Below are positions 52,483 through 61,032 of a DNA stretch of 64,000 nucleotides, piece after piece (the stretch's first letter is position 1; each line of letters begins with the position of its first letter). The notes beneath the pieces were generated by a model, which made no database searches, had not been told where the DNA came from, and saw only the letters and a program-made list of their open reading frames with translations. The position numbers and the translations under genes were made by a program. The stretch is from Stenotrophomonas maltophilia (GTDB lineage Bacteria; Pseudomonadota; Gammaproteobacteria; Xanthomonadales; Xanthomonadaceae), in NCBI GenBank assembly GCA_002364755.1, contig DEZI01000005.1, positions 115,142-179,141 on the forward strand, in the 5' to 3' direction.

Positions 52483-54246
52483 GTGCCTCTGCCCAGAGCC
52501 GAGCAACTGATCGATCTGCTGCTGGCGCGCCAGCAGCACCCCCTTATCCTTGAAAAGCGCACGCGCCTGCCTTATGGCTGGGCGATCTGGCTGCGCTCGC
52601 TGAAGCCGATCGCGCGGCCGTTCCATGCCAGCGACGTGATCGCGGTGCTGCTGCCACGCCCATTGCCCGGACGCCCCGGGCTGCTGCCGGCCTTGGGCCC
52701 GTGGGGCGCGGCGCGGCGCCTGCTGTGGCAGGGCTGGGAACCGGCCCCGCGTGACCAGCGCTGGATGCGCTGGACCTCGGCGGTGGTCAGCGCGCTGCTG
52801 CACCTGCTGTTCTTCCTGTTGCTGCTGTGGGTGGCGGTGATCCGCACCGCCGCGCCGGACGACGCCGGTGCCGAAGGCGAGCGCGTGCAGATTGAATTCG
52901 TCGGCCGCGGCGCGCAGGAAGGCGGCGGCGACCAGCCCGGCGCCGAGGCGGCCGCTGCTGCCGAAGCCGGTGCGGTGGCCCGTGGCCAGCCGGCGGGCGA
53001 GGCCAGCGCGCCGCGTCCACAACCGGCCGCGCCTGCTGCGGCCGCGCCTGCCCAGGCGAGCAGTGCTGCGGTGACGCCGCCACCGCCGGCGCAGAGCGAG
53101 CCCGCACCGCAGGCTGCGCCTCCGCCGACACCGGTGCAGGCCACCGCAGTGGCCGAGGCGACCACCGATTTCGTGGTGCCGCCGGTCAGCGTGCCGCGCA
53201 CCGAAGTGAACATCGTCCCGCGAGACAGCACGCCCGCCGTGCGCGAGCTCAGCGTGCAGACGGTGCAGGCGCCTGCCGTGCCGATGCAGGTGCGCACGCC
53301 GCAGCTTGCCCTGCCTGCCCCTGCGGTGCGCGAGGTACAGGTACAGGAGCGCGAGGTCGCCACGGTGGAAGCACCGGCGGTGCCGCAACCGTTGCGCAGC
53401 GCCGAGGTACAGGTGCGCCTGCCGCAGCAGCGCGAGATGCAGGTGCGCGAGCGCGAAGTACAGGCGGTGGTCGACCCGCAGGTGCGGATGGCGGCCGTGC
53501 CGGGCCGCGAACCCAGCGTGCGTGCACCAGCCGGTCGTGACGTGCAGGTGCGCGAACGCAGCGTGGCCAACGCGCCGGTCGCTGCGCCGTCTCCCGCCAA
53601 TGGTGCCAGCAGTACACCTGCGCCGGCCCCGGCCGGCAGTGCGGCCAGTCCGTCCACCGCGAGTGCAGCACGCCCGGCCGCCAGCGCGGCGACGCCGGCA
53701 CAGGCCGGAGCGCGTCCCGCCCCGACGCCGGGCAACTGGGCCACGCCGGCCAAGGGCGACGACTGGGGCGCCTCGGACCGCAACCGAGACGGTGCGCGCA
53801 GCGGTGCAGCGCAGGCCAGCTCGCAGGGTGCGGGGCAGGGGCTGTTCAATGCCGACGGCAGCGTCAGGGTGCCCGGCCAGGAAGGCAAGGGTGCTGCCGA
53901 GCGCGGCGCGCCGGGTGGGGCCAACGATGGCTGGACCAAGGAGCGCATCGCCGAGTCGGGCCGCTGGCTGAAGCGGCCGCCGTACGACTACACGCCGACC
54001 TCGTTCGACAAGTACTGGGTGCCGCAGGAATCGCTGCTGGCCGAATGGGTGCGCAAGGGCGTCAAGGCGATGGAGATTCCGTTGCCGGGTACCAGCACGA
54101 AGATCTCCTGCGTGATCTCGATCCTGCAGGCCGGTGGTGGCTGTGGCCTGAGCGACCCGAACATGCAGGACCAGCCGGCCGCGGCGAGACCGCCGCCGGA
54201 CATCCCGTTCAAGAAAGAACTCCAGGAAGATAACGGCAGCCGCTGA
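52483..54246 (+). CDS. Transmembrane repetitive protein
   Basis: Large protein of uncertain function, about 587 residues from the GTG at 52483 (an ATG at 52426 inside nfuA is the alternative). A basic N-terminal region is followed by one membrane span (VVSALLHLLFFLLLLWVAVI). Then comes a long Ala/Pro-rich segment with repeated V-Q-V-R-E-R-E-V-like units (about nt 53320-53580), and a globular C-terminus (WLKRPPYDYTPTSFDKYWVP; STKISCVISILQAGGGCGLS) with two cysteines. Such genes sit next to nfuA in related bacteria. The repeats suggest an extended periplasmic stalk. Confidence 0.8.
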   Translation: MPLPRAEQLIDLLLARQQHPLILEKRTRLPYGWAIWLRSLKPIARPFHASDVIAVLLPRPLPGRPGLLPALGPWGAARRLLWQGWEPAPRDQRWMRWTSAVVSALLHLLFFLLLLWVAVIRTAAPDDAGAEGERVQIEFVGRGAQEGGGDQPGAEAAAAAEAGAVARGQPAGEASAPRPQPAAPAAAAPAQASSAAVTPPPPAQSEPAPQAAPPPTPVQATAVAEATTDFVVPPVSVPRTEVNIVPRDSTPAVRELSVQTVQAPAVPMQVRTPQLALPAPAVREVQVQEREVATVEAPAVPQPLRSAEVQVRLPQQREMQVREREVQAVVDPQVRMAAVPGREPSVRAPAGRDVQVRERSVANAPVAAPSPANGASSTPAPAPAGSAASPSTASAARPAASAATPAQAGARPAPTPGNWATPAKGDDWGASDRNRDGARSGAAQASSQGAGQGLFNADGSVRVPGQEGKGAAERGAPGGANDGWTKERIAESGRWLKRPPYDYTPTSFDKYWVPQESLLAEWVRKGVKAMEIPLPGTSTKISCVISILQAGGGCGLSDPNMQDQPAAARPPPDIPFKKELQEDNGSR

Positions 54247-54281
54247 CGGCGGACTGTCCGCCGCATGCCGCGCTGCGCGCT

Positions 54282-54330
54282 CGCCGGGCGTGGCCCGGCG
54301 CTACCAGTAGATCCACGCCGTGCGTGGATC
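54282..54330. repeat. Pair of SMAG palindromes
   Basis: A reversed element at 54282-54304 (CGCCGGGCGTGGCCCGGCG then CTAC) and a forward element at 54307-54330 (GTAG then an ATCCACG/CGTGGAT stem). Head-to-head, 2 bp apart, in the gap between convergent genes. Confidence 0.85.
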
Positions 54331-54336
54331 AGGTCC

Positions 54337-54750
54337 TCACTCGCTCTGTGAGAGGAACACCCAGAACGGCACGTCGCGACCGACCCAGTCGCGGCTGGCT
54401 TCGTCCATCACGTCCAGCAGCGTGTCGAAGTCCTTCGCCGCGCCCGCGCGCAGCGCATCCACATCGGCCAGGAACAGTGCGTAGCCCGGTGCCGGCAGCC
54501 ACTGCAGGTCGCGCAGGTTGTCGGCCAGTGCATCCCAGTTGCCGCCGAAGCCGGCCGGGAAATCCAGCTGCGCGGCCAGTCGCGCCAGCAGGGTGCGTTT
54601 GTCGGTTACGCCGTGCAGGTCGATGCGGATCACCTTCAGCGATGCATCGCGCATGGCCGCCGCCAGGTCGCTGATGTCGCCGGTATCGATGGCATAGACG
54701 CCAGCGTTGTTGATGTCATGCAGGCCGAGGCCGAAATCGTCGTGGCTCAT
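54337..54750 (-). CDS. Barstar family ribonuclease inhibitor
   Basis: Probable immunity protein of 137 residues. The barstar core is visible: VIRIDLHGVTDKRTLLARLAAQLDFPAGFGGNWDALADNLRDL in two halves, followed by GYALFLADVDAL. The GNWDALADNL segment contains the acidic face that blocks the ribonuclease active site. It overlaps the upstream barnase-like gene by 4 bp, the classic enzyme-inhibitor pair. Cytoplasmic, with no signal. Confidence 0.9.
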   Translation of the reverse strand: MSHDDFGLGLHDINNAGVYAIDTGDISDLAAAMRDASLKVIRIDLHGVTDKRTLLARLAAQLDFPAGFGGNWDALADNLRDLQWLPAPGYALFLADVDALRAGAAKDFDTLLDVMDEASRDWVGRDVPFWVFLSQSE

Positions 54751-55208
54751 GGGCGTTCTCCCGGGGCCGTTACGGTGAAGCTGCGGAACGAATCGTAGTG
54801 ATCGTCGGTGTAATACCACGCCTGCGGCGGGTCGCCGCCGGTGATGATGCGGCGCGCGCCGCGGTTGGAGGCGCCAGGGGTATCGACCGTGTACTCACGG
54901 TAGTAACCGCGCGGCCGCTGCGGCAGGCGCTGCTCGCGGTTGCCGAAGGTGGTGCCGTCCTGGCGGTGCGGGAAGGGGCCGCCGCGCTGGATGAGGGCGA
55001 TGGTCTGCCGCGCCTCGGCAGGCAGGAAACCGGGCAGGCCATCACGCTGGTCGCTGCCCGCGGGGCGCGCGGCAGGCGCGCTGCGGTTGCTGGCGCCCTG
55101 CAGGTCCGGCGCGAACTGCGGTGCCGGCGGCCGCTGCAGGAAATGGTTGGCGATCAGCCCAAGCAGCAGCAGGGCGATGGCGGTGATCAACAGCCGGGGA
55201 TTGCGCAT
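54747..55208 (-). CDS. Barnase-like ribonuclease, membrane anchored
   Basis: Ribonuclease of the N1/T1 (barnase) family, 153 residues. A single N-terminal hydrophobic segment (LLITAIALLLLGLIANHFL) serves as anchor or signal. The catalytic domain has FPHRQDGTTFGNREQRLP, GYYREYTVDTPG (general-base Glu), SNRGARRIITGG (Arg) and YYTDDHYDSFRSF (His), matching barnase. The downstream gene encodes its barstar partner. Confidence 0.9.
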   Translation of the reverse strand: MRNPRLLITAIALLLLGLIANHFLQRPPAPQFAPDLQGASNRSAPAARPAGSDQRDGLPGFLPAEARQTIALIQRGGPFPHRQDGTTFGNREQRLPQRPRGYYREYTVDTPGASNRGARRIITGGDPPQAWYYTDDHYDSFRSFTVTAPGERP

Positions 55209-55432
55209 GGGCCGTGGCGGGCGAGGGAAGTGCGTGCACTGTAGCGCCTGCGCGCTGCATCGTGCATGAGGAGCGGTGGCCGCGTCACTGCTGCGTAACA
55301 ATTGCCAATGCAATCACCTCCAGGACGCAATTTCCTTTACATCCCCCTTGGTAACATCAAGGTCTGTCCCCATCATTCAACGCGCACCGCCCGACGACGC
55401 CGTCGGGTGCCCTCGCTATCAGGAGATGCATC

Positions 55433-56044
55433 ATGGCCTACACCCTGCCCAAGCTGTCCTACGCCTACGACGCGCTGGAACCGAACATCGATGCGGCAAC
55501 GATGGAAATCCATCACACCAAGCATCACCAGACCTACATCAACAACGTCAACGCGGCGCTGGAAGGCACCGAGTACGCTGACCTGCCGGTCGAAGAGCTG
55601 GTGAAGAAGCTGAAGTCGCTGCCCGAGAACCTGCAGGGTCCGGTGCGCAACAACGGTGGTGGCCACGCCAACCACTCGCTGTTCTGGACCGTGATGGCCC
55701 CCAACGCCGGCGGCAACCCGGTCGGTGACGTAGCCGAGGCCATCGACAAGGACCTGGGTGGTTTCGACAAGTTCAAGGACGCCTTCACCAAGGCTGCGCT
55801 GACCCGCTTCGGCAGCGGCTGGGCGTGGCTGAGCGTGACCCCGGACAAGAAGGTCGTGGTCGAGAGCACCGGCAACCAGGACAGCCCGCTGATGGAAGGC
55901 AACACGCCGATCCTCGGCCTGGACGTGTGGGAACACGCCTACTACCTGAAGTACCAGAACCGTCGCCCGGAATACATCGGCGCGTTCTTCAACGTCATCG
56001 ACTGGAACGAAGTCGAGCGTCGTTACCAGGAAGCCATCGCGTGA
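55433..56044 (+). CDS. sodA: Manganese superoxide dismutase
   Basis: Cytoplasmic superoxide dismutase of 203 residues. Metal ligands lie in MEIHHTKHHQTYI (His), HANHSLFW (His) and LDVWEHAYY (Asp and His). The NNGGGHANHSLFWTVM segment and GSGWAWL with Gly at the position distinguishing Mn from Fe enzymes favour manganese. The ATG follows an AGGAG site; a strong terminator lies downstream. Single gene. Confidence 0.95.
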   Translation: MAYTLPKLSYAYDALEPNIDAATMEIHHTKHHQTYINNVNAALEGTEYADLPVEELVKKLKSLPENLQGPVRNNGGGHANHSLFWTVMAPNAGGNPVGDVAEAIDKDLGGFDKFKDAFTKAALTRFGSGWAWLSVTPDKKVVVESTGNQDSPLMEGNTPILGLDVWEHAYYLKYQNRRPEYIGAFFNVIDWNEVERRYQEAIA

Positions 56045-56068
56045 GTGCGGTGACTGGATGAAACGAAG

Positions 56069-56095
56069 AGGCCGGGGGAAACCCCGGCCTTTTTG
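56069..56095 (+). terminator. Terminator after sodA
   Basis: GAGGCCGGGG and CCCCGGCCTT stem with a GAAA loop followed by T5. It lies 25 bp beyond the sodA stop. Confidence 0.92.
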
Positions 56096-56126
56096 TTTTC
56101 GTGTGACCGCATCCGCCGGAAACGGG

Positions 56127-56149
56127 GTAGTGCCGGCCGCTGGCCGGCA
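56127..56149. repeat. SMAG palindrome
   Basis: GTAG head followed by TGCCGGCC/GGCCGGCA with a 3-nt loop, between convergent sodA and the EEP-like gene. Confidence 0.82.
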
Positions 56150-56161
56150 ACCATGGCATCC

Positions 56162-57013
56162 CTATTCGTTGATAGCCGGCACACCCTGCAGCCGCAGCGT
56201 GGCCATCACGCCAAGCCGCAGGCCGGGCAGGTCGCCGTCGGCGGGCAGCAGGATCGCCTGCTGGCGGATGCCGCCGAAATACTTGACCTGGAACAGTACG
56301 TCCAGGCCATGGCCGCTGGCGCCGCCACCGCTGGCGGCCGGGGCGTCGGGCCTGCCGCCGGGGTTGCGCCGCGCCGGCTGGAAGCCGGGCGTGCTGCGTA
56401 CCAGTTCGGGGGTCGCTGCGGCGAAGTCGCCGGCGATCAGGCTGGGCATGCCATCGGACGTGGCGCCGATCCAGGTCATCAGGTCGCTGGTCTGGTGCTG
56501 GCGTGCCGTGGCCTCGTCCGGGTCGGGGCGCAGGCGGGCGACATAGACGTTGAGCAGGGCCTCGCCCATCCGCAGCCGCATCATGCCGGCCGCGCTGAAG
56601 GTGCCCGGCGGATGCAGCAGGGTCACCCCGTCCTCGCTCACCGGCAGCCGGGTCAGCATCGCATTGCCGTGCCGCAGCGGCTGGCTGGGCGGGTCGGCAG
56701 TGACGAAATCGCAGCTGTAGCGCAGCCGGCTGGCCAGCCAGCAGGCGGGATTGCGGCCCTGATGCTGCAGCACCTGCTGCACGGAGATCACATCCGGCTG
56801 CAGTTCGGTCAGCAGTTGCAGCACCTGTTCGCGGCGCTGCTTCCACTGCGCGTCATCGCGGCTGGGCAGTTCCAGCGCGGCCACGGTCAGCTGCCGGCCC
56901 TCGTATGCGGCGGTACCTGCCAGCGGCGTGGCCTGCGGTCGCGCCCACGCGGGGGCAGCCAGCAGCAGCACGAGGCAACCAAGCAGGAGGCGGGCAGGGG
57001 GGCGGTGGCGCAT
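56162..57013 (-). CDS. EEP-fold secreted protein with altered active site
   Basis: Protein of 283 residues with a signal peptide ending near APAWA. The overall pattern is that of the endonuclease/exonuclease/phosphatase fold (TVAALELPS, PDVISVQQVLQHQGR, NVYVARLRPDPDEA, LIAGDFAAATPE). However, the metal-binding Glu of the QEV motif is Gln, the Asn of GDFN is Ala, and the C-terminal SDH is missing, unlike the intact relative at 44165. It is probably catalytically inactive or works differently. The start at 57013 is clear from the signal peptide. Confidence 0.75.
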   Translation of the reverse strand: MRHRPPARLLLGCLVLLLAAPAWARPQATPLAGTAAYEGRQLTVAALELPSRDDAQWKQRREQVLQLLTELQPDVISVQQVLQHQGRNPACWLASRLRYSCDFVTADPPSQPLRHGNAMLTRLPVSEDGVTLLHPPGTFSAAGMMRLRMGEALLNVYVARLRPDPDEATARQHQTSDLMTWIGATSDGMPSLIAGDFAAATPELVRSTPGFQPARRNPGGRPDAPAASGGGASGHGLDVLFQVKYFGGIRQQAILLPADGDLPGLRLGVMATLRLQGVPAINE

Positions 57014-57173
57014 AACGATAAGTTTACGCTTTTGCCGTGCAGGTGCCGTGACTTCCGGCAGGGTCGCGACCGCCTGCCATGGATCGGTGGCGCTGTCATG
57101 CAGCCGTGCAGCGTGCTTAGCAGCCACTGCTTCCGTAAACTGCGCCTTTCGCTTTGCAGGAATGCCTTACAGG

Positions 57174-58739
57174 ATGAGCCACGACGCAGTCGCCCCCATC
57201 GCCGGCCAGGGAAAGATGCCGCGCCAGATCCCCTACATCATCGGCAATGAGGCCTGCGAACGGTTCAGCTTCTACGGGATGCGCAACGTCCTGGTGCAGT
57301 TCCTGATCACCTCGCTGCTGCTGCAGGAAATCACTGCGGAAGGCCGCGCCGGTGAAGCCAAGGACATCATGCACAGCTTCATGATCGGCGTGTACTTCTT
57401 CCCGCTGCTCGGTGGCTGGCTTGCCGACAGGTTCTTTGGCAAGTACCACACCATTCTCTGGTTCAGCCTGGTCTACTGCGCCGGCCATCTCTGCCTGGCG
57501 CTGTTCGAGAACAGCCGCGAAGGCTTCTTCCTCGGTCTGGGCCTGATCGCGCTGGGTGCCGGTGGCATCAAGCCGCTGGTGGCCTCGTTCATGGGTGACC
57601 AGTTCGACCAGAGCAACAAGCACCTGGCCAAGTTCGTCTTCGATGCCTTCTACTGGATCATCAACTTCGGCTCGCTGTTCGCCTCGCTGCTGATCCCGCT
57701 CGTGCTGAAGAACTGGGGCCCGCAGTGGGCGTTCGGCATCCCGGGCATCCTGATGTTCATCGCCACCTTCGTGTTCTGGCTGGGCCGCAGGCGCTACGTG
57801 CTGGTGCCGCTGCCGCCGAAGGACCCGCATTCGTTCGCCAACGTGGTGCGCACCGCGCTCACCACGCGCGTGGCCGGGCAGGGCCGTCCGGGCCTGGCCA
57901 TGGCCGTGGCCGGCGTGGTGCTGGCCGTGGCCTCGCTGGGCCTGGTCGGCAGCCTGGGCATCGTCATCTGCCTGTGCATCGCGCTGGTGCTGGTCCTGGC
58001 CGGCATCGGCGGCGGCACCTGGATGCAGCTGGACCGCGCCCGTGGCCAGCACCCGGCCGAAGCCGTGGAAGGCGTGCGCTCGGTGATGCGCGTGCTGGTC
58101 ATCTTCGCCCTGACAACCCCGTTCTTCTCGCTGTTCGACCAGAAGGCGTCGACCTGGGTCCTGCAGGGCCAGCAGATGCAGATGCCGAGCTGGTTCACCG
58201 CCTCGCAGATGCAGGCGCTGAACCCGCTGCTGGTGATGATCCTGATCCCGTTCAACAACCTGGTGCTGTACCCGGCCCTGCGCCGCTTCGGCTTCGAGCC
58301 GACTGCGCTGCGCCGGATGACCGCCGGCATCGCCTTCAGCGGCCTGGCCTGGATCGTGGTCGGTGGCATCCAGGTGGTGATGGATGGCGGCAACGCCATG
58401 TCCATCTTCTGGCAGATGCTGCCGTACGCGCTGCTGACCTTCGGTGAGGTGCTGGTCTCGGCCACCGGCCTGGAGTTCGCCTACAGCCAGGCGCCGCACG
58501 CCATGAAGGGGGTGGTGATGAGTTTCTGGAACCTGACCACCACCATCGGCAACCTGTGGGTGCTGCTGTCGAATGCAGCCGTGCGCAACCATACGGTGAC
58601 CGAGAAGATCGCCGCGACCGGTCTCAGCGAGGCAGCGTTCCTGATGTTCTTCTTCGCTGGTTTCGCGTTCGTTGCGGCGTTGGCCTTCGGTTGGTATGCA
58701 AAACGCTATCGTATGGTCGACAACTACCGCACTGCCTGA
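57174..58739 (+). CDS. POT/PTR family peptide:proton symporter
   Basis: Proton-coupled oligopeptide transporter of 521 residues with about 14 helices. Conserved elements include GNEACERFSFYGMRNVL (the ExxERFxYYG motif), FMGDQFDQSNKHLAKFVFDAFYWIINFGS (the second PTR signature, read in two parts), and EVLVSATGLEFAYSQAPHAMKG. The start at 57174 is preferred; an ATG at 57162 is possible. Upstream of the rhomboid gene by 12 bp on the same strand, so the two may be cotranscribed. Confidence 0.92.
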   Translation: MSHDAVAPIAGQGKMPRQIPYIIGNEACERFSFYGMRNVLVQFLITSLLLQEITAEGRAGEAKDIMHSFMIGVYFFPLLGGWLADRFFGKYHTILWFSLVYCAGHLCLALFENSREGFFLGLGLIALGAGGIKPLVASFMGDQFDQSNKHLAKFVFDAFYWIINFGSLFASLLIPLVLKNWGPQWAFGIPGILMFIATFVFWLGRRRYVLVPLPPKDPHSFANVVRTALTTRVAGQGRPGLAMAVAGVVLAVASLGLVGSLGIVICLCIALVLVLAGIGGGTWMQLDRARGQHPAEAVEGVRSVMRVLVIFALTTPFFSLFDQKASTWVLQGQQMQMPSWFTASQMQALNPLLVMILIPFNNLVLYPALRRFGFEPTALRRMTAGIAFSGLAWIVVGGIQVVMDGGNAMSIFWQMLPYALLTFGEVLVSATGLEFAYSQAPHAMKGVVMSFWNLTTTIGNLWVLLSNAAVRNHTVTEKIAATGLSEAAFLMFFFAGFAFVAALAFGWYAKRYRMVDNYRTA

Positions 58740-58751
58740 GCCTGAGCCGAC

Positions 58752-59375
58752 ATGACCCCCGTCAATCTGCTGTTGATCGCCATCACCGCCCTCCTGTCGT
58801 GGATGGCGTTCAACAACCGCAAGCTGGCTGACCGCCTGATCCTGTGGCCGCCGGCGGTGGACCGCCACCGCCAGTACGACCGCCTGATCACCTACGGCTT
58901 CGTCCATGCCGACTGGTCGCACCTGATCTTCAACATGATCACGCTGTTCTTCTTCGGCGGGCAGATCGAGAAGGTGATGCTGTCGTTGACCGGCAGCTGG
59001 CTGACCTACCCGGCGTTCTACCTGGGGGCGCTGCTGGTCTCGATCCTGCCGAGCTACCTGAAGAACCAGAAGAACCCGAACTACCTGAGCCTGGGCGCGT
59101 CGGGCGCGGTGTCGGCAGTGCTGTTCGCCTTCATCCTGCTCAGCCCGTGGACAATCATCCTGGTGTTCTTCATTCCGGCGCCGGCGATCATCTATGCCGT
59201 GTTCTACGTCGGCTACAGCATCTGGATGGACAAGCGTGGCGGCGACCGCATCAACCACAGCGCGCACCTGGCCGGTGCCGCGTTCGGCGTGATCTTCATG
59301 CTGGCCATGCAGCCGGCCATCTTCGGCCACTTCCTGGCGCAGCTGTCGAACCCGACCTTCGGGTTCGGCCGCTGA
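58752..59375 (+). CDS. Rhomboid family intramembrane serine protease
   Basis: Six-helix membrane protein of 207 residues. The catalytic serine lies in LSLGASGAVSAVLF (GASG) and the histidine in NHSAHLAGAAFG, the expected Ser-His dyad. HADWSHLIFNM is the conserved helix-2 histidine and asparagine region. Start 12 bp after the symporter stop. Confidence 0.93.
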   Translation: MTPVNLLLIAITALLSWMAFNNRKLADRLILWPPAVDRHRQYDRLITYGFVHADWSHLIFNMITLFFFGGQIEKVMLSLTGSWLTYPAFYLGALLVSILPSYLKNQKNPNYLSLGASGAVSAVLFAFILLSPWTIILVFFIPAPAIIYAVFYVGYSIWMDKRGGDRINHSAHLAGAAFGVIFMLAMQPAIFGHFLAQLSNPTFGFGR

Positions 59376-59383
59376 GGGGCGAG

Positions 59384-59409
59384 GGTCGGATCCCCCGGGA
59401 TCCGACCCG
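59384..59409. terminator. Perfect palindrome after the rhomboid gene
   Basis: GGGTCGGATCC/GGATCCGACCC with a 4-nt loop, between the ends of the convergent rhomboid gene and a small minus-strand gene. No T-run; probably a 3'-end hairpin serving both. Confidence 0.65.
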
Positions 59410-59418
59410 CGTGGCGGC

Positions 59419-59583
59419 TCAGGCTGCCCGGATGTTCTGGCCGTAGGTGTCGAGCAGGCGCGAGTACACCTCCTCGCCGATCCGCTGGAAGTCCTGGTCG
59501 TCGGTCTGACCTTCCACTGCCAGCTGCAGCAGGCCCTCCAGCAGGGCGTGGTCGGTATCGGCATGGGAATCGCTGGGGTGCAT
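59419..59583 (-). CDS. Small acidic hypothetical protein
   Basis: A 54-residue acidic, helical protein (DHALLEGLLQLAVEGQTDD; IGEEVYSRLLDTYGQNIRA). The ATG at 59583 follows AGGCCCGCC; an upstream ATG at 59607 is less likely. Composition is that of a real small protein, but I do not recognise the family. Convergent to the rhomboid gene. Confidence 0.65.
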   Translation of the reverse strand: MHPSDSHADTDHALLEGLLQLAVEGQTDDQDFQRIGEEVYSRLLDTYGQNIRAA

Positions 59584-59794
59584 GGCGGGCCTCCAAAGGC
59601 ATGACACAGGGACAATGATCGCAAGGGGCGTGCCAATCGGGCCGTATCCCTCCAGAGGGGATAGCGGCCGACATCGCTGCAGCTTGAGGGTCCGGATCTG
59701 ACGCAGACCGTCCAGACCTGCCCCTGTTCAGGCTTCACACGGTCATGGCGCCCGGCTGCGCACCATGCGCGCAGTCGTCGCAGGAGACAGTCCC

Positions 59795-60097
59795 ATGGCT
59801 TCGGTCACGCCCCCCGGTCTGGCCTACGAGGTCGAGCACGACCAGGCCAACCACCGTTTCATCGCCCATGTGCGTGGACAGCGGGCACTGCTGGACTACC
59901 AGATCAAGCGGCGGCGAATGGTCATCACCCATACCGAGGTGCCCGAGCCGATCGCCGGCCGCGGCATCGCCGGTGAGCTGACCCGCGTCGCGCTGCGCTT
60001 CGCCCGCGAGCACAGGTACAAGGTGGTGCCGGCCTGCGCCTATGCCGAGGCGTTCCTGCAGCGCCACGAGGAGTTTCACGACCTGCTGGTAGGCTGA
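59795..60097 (+). CDS. GNAT family N-acetyltransferase (YidJ-like, short)
   Basis: Small acetyltransferase-fold protein of 100 residues with VITHTEVPEPIAGRGIAGELTR, where RGIAG is the acetyl-CoA loop, and YKVVPACAYAEAFLQRHEEF. This belongs to the short GCN5-related group that includes yeast-like Gtt1-type proteins; the acceptor substrate is unknown. The ATG follows a GGAGA site. Confidence 0.87.
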   Translation: MASVTPPGLAYEVEHDQANHRFIAHVRGQRALLDYQIKRRRMVITHTEVPEPIAGRGIAGELTRVALRFAREHRYKVVPACAYAEAFLQRHEEFHDLLVG

Positions 60098-60160
60098 ATG
60101 CAGCGGGCCACGCTTCAGCCATCGCAGGCCATGATGTACGAACATGAACAGGGGATCCCG

Positions 60161-61015
60161 ATGAAGACTGGAAACAACCGGCTGCTGCGCGTGAGCGCGC
60201 TGGCCGGCGCAATGGGCGTGCTGCTGCTGGCCGGTTGCCAGCGTGGTGAAGAGGCGGCTCCGGCCCCCGATGCGGCACCGGCGGCAGAAGCTGCCGCGAC
60301 CGAGCCGACGCCTGCCACCGAAGCGCCGCTGGACCTGCGCGACGTGGTGGAGAACAACGACCGCGAAGTGGTCGGCATCAGCTACCCGGCCGGCATCGAC
60401 CGCTACCCGGGCCTGGCGCGCGCGCTGCAGGACTACGCCACCTCCGCCCGCGGCGACCTGCAGCAGGCGCTGGACGGGCTGGGCAACGACAAGCCGACCA
60501 TGCCGTACGAGCTGTCGCTGAGCTTCGAGAAGGTGCTGGAGACCCCGCAGCTGGTGGTGGTCAGTGCCGATGGCAGCCGCTACACCGGTGGCGCCCATGG
60601 CGAGCCGCTGGTGGCGCGCTTCGTGTGGCTGCCGCAACAGCAGCAGATGCTCAGCGCCGGCACGCTGGTGGCCGATGAGAAGGGCTGGAAGGCGATCAGC
60701 GATTTCGTCGCCGACCAGCTGCGCGAGCGCGTGGCCACCCGCCTCAGCGGTGAGGACATGCAGCCGGCCGACCTGCAGGAATCGCTGCGCAATGCCTCGC
60801 GGATGATTGCCGAGGGCACCGGCCCGCAGGCCGAAAACTTCAGCCAGTTCCAGCCGCTGACCAACGACAAGGGCCAGATCACGGCGCTGCGTTTCGTGTT
60901 CCCGCCCTACCAGGTGGGCCCGTATTCGGACGGCACGCAGACGGCCGATGTGCCGGCCACGGTGCTGCTGCCGCACGTGGCCAAGGATTACGTGGCGCTG
61001 TTCGCACGCGGGTAA
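60161..61015 (+). CDS. DUF3298-type lipoprotein
   Basis: Lipoprotein of 284 residues with lipobox LLAGC (Cys about 25), an Ala/Pro/Glu-rich linker (about 27-55), and a C-terminal domain like the DUF3298/RsiV group: TPQLVVVSADGSRYTGGAHG, FQPLTNDKGQITALRFVFPPYQVGPY. Periplasmic; function unknown, possibly cell-envelope binding. ATG 8 bp after an AGGGGA site. cfa starts 17 bp later. Confidence 0.83.
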   Translation: MKTGNNRLLRVSALAGAMGVLLLAGCQRGEEAAPAPDAAPAAEAAATEPTPATEAPLDLRDVVENNDREVVGISYPAGIDRYPGLARALQDYATSARGDLQQALDGLGNDKPTMPYELSLSFEKVLETPQLVVVSADGSRYTGGAHGEPLVARFVWLPQQQQMLSAGTLVADEKGWKAISDFVADQLRERVATRLSGEDMQPADLQESLRNASRMIAEGTGPQAENFSQFQPLTNDKGQITALRFVFPPYQVGPYSDGTQTADVPATVLLPHVAKDYVALFARG

Positions 61016-61032
61016 CCGCAGACGGAGGACGC

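Noticed and set aside
57117..59738. Minus-strand frame of 873 codons opposite the peptide symporter and rhomboid genes
   Set aside because: Shadow frame spanning two genes and their gap; no recognisable domain.
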